Source: Coccinella septempunctata (lineage: Eukaryota > Arthropoda > Insecta > Coleoptera > Coccinellidae). Taken from it: DNA of 64,000 nucleotides. The position numbers were made by a program, and so were the translations under genes. The stretch spans positions 19,653,240 through 19,717,239 of the forward strand of contig NC_058198.1 of assembly GCF_907165205.1 (NCBI RefSeq). Direction: 5' to 3'. The notes beneath the pieces were generated by a model, which saw nothing but the letters and a program-made list of their open reading frames with translations, ran no database searches and was not told where the DNA came from. Positions 61,102 through 64,000 of this stretch are shown one piece after another (position 1 is the stretch's first letter; every line of letters begins with the position of its first letter).

Positions 61102-61660
61102 TTCCTATGGGCATACCTAGTATACAGGGTCATTCTTTCAATCCCACCCAAAATCATACGAAAAACTACAGAAGATATTTTCACGCAATTCATTTTCAGT
61201 GGGTTATCCGAGATGTCGTTGAAATCTGGAATATGTGAAATATACAGGGTGTTCCCGAATTCATGCGACAAAATTCATGAGGTGATGGCTCAGATGGGTC
61301 TTTCTTGTAACAAAATTTTCTCAGCCCACCCCTTTGTGAGATATCACTCCTAAAAGGTGGTGACTAAAATTCAGTTTTTTTTTTTTTTTCTGAAATTCGA
61401 AGCTTTCCAGAGACATATTTGTGCTCTTGGAAAAATATTCTGTATTCGAGACGATCAATCACAAAGATGAACAAAGCTATTTGCCCTTTCACGCTAGAAG
61501 AATGAAATTTTCAGTACTTATTATTGAAGTTATGTTGTACGTCTTTGACTTCACATATTGACGAAAGAATTTCACAGGATATCCACAAAAACAGGCAAAA
61601 TTTTAATTAAAAACGTTAAAAACTTAAAATGGGAACCCTAATTTAATTATGATTTTTACA
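61102..61660. other. Interior of TIR element, no gene
   Basis: Non-coding. Two CAGGGT motifs preceded by TA (TATACAGGGTCATTC near 61124, TATACAGGGTGTTCCC near 61241) look like mariner/MITE left ends, but no right partners were found. Confidence 0.5.
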
Positions 61661-61790
61661 ATAAATAAAGAAGTTTACGGCATGCAGACAATTATTGAAT
61701 TCTGAAGAAGTACACCTCCGGACAGGATTCGAACCCGCGACCAATTACCGGTCAAGTGCTCTTACCAACCGAGCTACCAGAGTTCACGAC
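61661..61790 (-). repeat. tRNA-derived SINE, copy 1
   Basis: On the minus strand: TAGCTCGGTTGG A box, B box GGTTCGAATCC, then CTGTCCGGAGG, a tRNA-unrelated body and an ATTTATT-type tail. The anticodon arm lacks T33, so it is not a tRNA gene. It is inverted relative to copy 2. Confidence 0.7.
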
Positions 61791-61845
61791 CTCCTTCTGC
61801 GTTGACGGACCTATACTGAGCAAGAATCCATTTGTTAGTAGGTGT

Positions 61846-61880
61846 CTCCTTGCGAACGTTTCAATGTTCGCAAGGGTGAG
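61846..61880. repeat. Perfect hairpin between SINE copies
   Basis: CCTTGCGAAC and GTTCGCAAGG with an 8-base loop (GTTTCAAT) at about 61851-61878. It sits at the centre of the head-to-head SINE pair. Confidence 0.8.
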
Positions 61881-61989
61881 AGATTGTTAGGTGGTAAAGG
61901 AACAACATTCACTTCCAGTGATCATCGAGATCCTTTTTACCCATTACCCATGGCGTCGTCGACAGTTAGCGACATCTGCAGGGAATCAA

Positions 61990-62085
61990 GAGGGCCGCTA
62001 GTTCGAATCCTGTCCGGAGGTGTACTTTTTCAGAATTCAATAATTGTCTGTATGCCGTTAACCTCTTTATTTATTATAACTCACA
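61990..62085 (+). repeat. tRNA-derived SINE, copy 2
   Basis: The B box GTTCGAATCC, CTGTCCGGAGG and the body to the ATTTATT tail match copy 1 inverted, over about 75 bp with few changes. The head upstream of the B box is unrelated to that of copy 1, so either this copy's head was replaced or the two come from different subfamilies. Confidence 0.65.
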
Positions 62086-62534
62086 GTCATGAATTCCACT
62101 TCTTAATTTAAATTTCGCCTGATTTTTACTTCTGAAAACCATCAAAAAATGTCACATCAACTATATGCCTGTAATTCATCATTTTTGAAATATGCAACCA
62201 ATAAAATAGGTATATCTAGTAGTAACTCTCAGTTCTAATTATTTATCTAATTTTCACGTAATTTAATAATGAATAATAGTGAAAGTCCGTAATTCTCATC
62301 TACACATCTCATTTCTTTCCACTGTTTGCTAGAGTAAGAACAAAATTTCTGGTTCCACGGCCACCAAGTCAACCCGATCTAACGAACTTAGATTACAATG
62401 TTTGGGGAAGGATAAAAAATATGCATACACCTAATGGACATGCATCCAGTATATGGTTCGTGCATACTACTTATTTCTGCAACTAAAAAATTGTAGAACT
62501 AAAGCTTTCATGTCAGCGCATGGCCTAATAATTA
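62086..62534. other. Interior of TIR element, no gene
   Basis: AT-rich non-coding sequence. Its right part (about 62460-62530) shows weak inverted similarity with 57640-57695, an inward extension of the terminal inverted repeats. Confidence 0.5.
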
Positions 62535-62662
62535 AAATAACTCTTTGGAATTCATAACAATTCCACAAAACTCATAAAAATTTTCAAACAATTCTTGAAT
62601 TGTTTGACAATTTATCGCAATTCACGGCAATCCACAAAATTTCCTGACAATTCACGACAATT

Positions 62663-62910
62663 ACGTCCAGTTTCATAATCGAATTTAAAGTCACTTTAAG
62701 CTTAAAGCTTCCTTTAGTGTCATTTTTAGTAGGGTTACGGCCGGTTTCATAATCAAACCTAAAGTCACTTTAAGCTTAAAGCTTCCTTTACTGTCATTTT
62801 TAGTAGGGTTAAAGGAAGCTTTAAAGTTAAAGCGGCTTTAGGTTTGATTATGAAACCGGCCGTTAAAGGAAGCTTTAAAATTAAAGCGACTTTAGGTTTG
62901 ATATTTATTT
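62663..62910. repeat. Compound palindromic MITE
   Basis: A unit with CCGGTTTCATAATCAAACCT, TAAAGTCACTTTAAGC and AAGCTTCCTTTA occurs twice direct and then twice inverted. The inner pair makes a near-perfect palindrome with GGCCGGTTTCATAATC ends. It splits the right GAATTG minisatellite. Confidence 0.75.
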
Positions 62911-63184
62911 CGATATTGCATATTTGAGACTTACTCTGAAATATGAATTGTATTGAATTGTGTTGAATTGCCATAAATTGTATTGAATTGTGTTGAATTG
63001 GTATGAATTGTTTTGAACTTTCATGAATTGTCCGTGAATTGTCAGGAATTGCCATGAATTTTCCTAAATTGTGTGAATTGTTGGAATTGTCTGAATTGTT
63101 TTATATGTTATCATAGGAATTGCGTGAATTGTCTGAATTGTGGTGTACAACATTTTCATGACCGGTTCACCCCTCGGGGTCATT

Positions 63185-63625
63185 GAAGATAAAAATTTGA
63201 GCTTAAGCGAAAAATTGAATGAAGCACTTTTAAGTTACAATAATTCCACTCATTCTACTCTCAAATATAGTCCCATACAAATTATAAAATCCGATTTGAA
63301 TTATAGTCTTCCCGTTGAATACACCGAAAATGAAAAAGTTTCCAACTATATCGATCAATATAATCAAAATCTTAAAGAAATTTCTAAAGTTCTAGCAAAT
63401 AACAACAAGAATAATGATAATAGAAGGCAGAAAGTAAACGAAAATAGAGCTGAGGATGTTAGTTTAGACGAAGATCGAAAAGCGTTTCTCAAATTACCGG
63501 CAGATGCGAAATTAAAACCAAGATTCAAAGAGGCCAAGATCAAAATTTTAGACAATATTCTTATTAAAGAAGCCAATAAAGGGCACATTTACCATAAAGG
63601 TAAAATCAAACAAAGAAAGAAGTAA
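63185..63625 (+). pseudogene. Errantivirus-like integrase C-terminus
   Basis: Continues the integrase interrupted at 57429, in frame once one GGGTCATT is removed: a helical S-Y-N-N-S-T-H-S-T-L-K block, then a lysine-rich tail with R-F-K-E-A-K-I-K-I, ending at a TAA at 63623. The part is unbroken. It belongs to a copy related to that at 36885. Confidence 0.8.
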
Positions 63626-63639
63626 TTATCGTCTGTTTC

Positions 63640-64000
63640 AGGATGGTCTACCTTCATCTAGGGATAATCTTAATTTCTCTCACAACCACATTTTCCATGA
63701 AAACAAAAGAAATAAGGAATAATATAATCACCTTCAGTGGTCCCAAAACATATATTGTAGAAAATGATCATATCCTAGTATCATTATAACCTTTCCCAAA
63801 TTGATTCAATTCTGAACAAACACGAAGAAATTTTGAGTGACATAATTAATAAAAATGAAACAAGGGATACTGCGACGCAATACTTATATGAGTTGACATT
63901 AAATCAGCTTTTTGCAAATAAGCATATCTTGCATGAATTAATCCCATCAAGGAATAAAAGAGTCCTTGTTAATATAGGAGGAAAAATTTCCAAGTTTCTT
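63640..64000 (+). pseudogene. Errantivirus-like env, N-terminal part (runs off window)
   Basis: Directly after pol. Leader-like sequence with T-F-S-G-P-K, then a stop near 63788 and a frameshift, then an open frame with a basic S-R-N-K-R step near 63950, the expected cleavage site of an insect F-like envelope protein. The gene continues beyond 64000, so its further state cannot be judged. As seen it is broken by at least one stop. Confidence 0.6.

Larger units (their letters stand above)
57430..63176. mobile_element. Unclassified 5.7-kb TIR element with 8-bp TSD
   Basis: Exact 17-bp inverted ends CGAGGGGTGAACCGGTC (57430-57446, 63160-63176) and exact 8-bp duplication GGGTCATT (57422-57429, 63177-63184). 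Excision restores the integrase frame. Weaker inverted similarity continues to about 57690 and 62470. The motif GAATTGTGGTGTACAA lies in direct orientation near both ends (57449, 63135), and GAATTG minisatellites fill the subterminal zones. It has no transposase of its own: the interior holds a 3.4-kb LINE, SINEs and a palindromic MITE. TSD length fits hAT, P or MULE superfamilies; I cannot decide. Confidence 0.88.

Noticed and set aside
61722..61790. Functional tRNA gene on the minus strand
   Set aside because: A and B boxes are good but the anticodon loop lacks T33, the acceptor stem does not close, and it continues into a SINE body with a tail.

Overview
This window is eukaryotic and almost certainly from an insect (or close arthropod) genome. 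It is AT-rich, has spliced genes, and is packed with element families typical of insects: jockey and other non-LTR retrotransposons, Ty3/gypsy and errantivirus-like elements, copia, Penelope, P-like, piggyBac, pogo, mariner, MULE, a CACTA-like transposon with a DUF4806 companion, and a Polinton-type DNA polymerase. I see no convincing intact host gene, no rRNA and no prokaryotic feature. The region is a layered heap of insertions, and several insertions can be dated relative to each other because they interrupt recognisable reading frames and leave target-site duplications (TSDs).

Layout. 0.6-13.0 kb: a Polinton-like module (small OB-like gene, then a protein-primed type B DNA polymerase), cut by an intact gypsy element (1.8-6.3 kb), by a non-LTR element (6.86-10.16 kb) that itself holds a second non-LTR element, and by a 933-bp LTR element (11.0-12.0 kb). 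13-21.5 kb: endonuclease LINE piece, 141-bp satellite, decayed piggyBac, jockey and mariner pieces, and a MULE exon. 21.5-26.2 kb: a 4.6-kb non-LTR element with both ORFs open. 26.9-33 kb: Penelope palindrome, jockey and copia gag pieces, and a pol-deleted errantivirus-like copy. 33.0-38.8 kb: an element with long inverted arms made of satellite and holding a decayed MULE transposase. 39-43 kb: jockey, another LINE 3' end, and a deletion-derivative mariner. 43.6-51.7 kb: CACTA-like transposase and DUF4806 gene, interrupted by a 4.5-kb P-like element. 52-57.4 kb: THAP remnant, Penelope RT, pogo element, errantivirus-like pol. 57.4-63.2 kb: an unclassified 5.7-kb TIR element carrying a 3.4-kb LINE and SINEs, sitting inside the errantivirus-like integrase, whose end and the start of env run off the window.

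Most notable. The 933-bp LTR element at 11029-11961 carries a textbook type III hammerhead ribozyme in each LTR, a primer site matching tRNA-Trp, a polypurine tract, no coding capacity and a 4-bp TSD. This is the architecture of the plant LTR retrozymes, here in an animal genome. Its hammerhead loops I and II also share a perfect 10-nt complementarity. Three further hammerhead motifs occur in Penelope-type sequence and in a 480-bp insertion within the pogo gene, so at least two independent ribozyme lineages coexist in this window.
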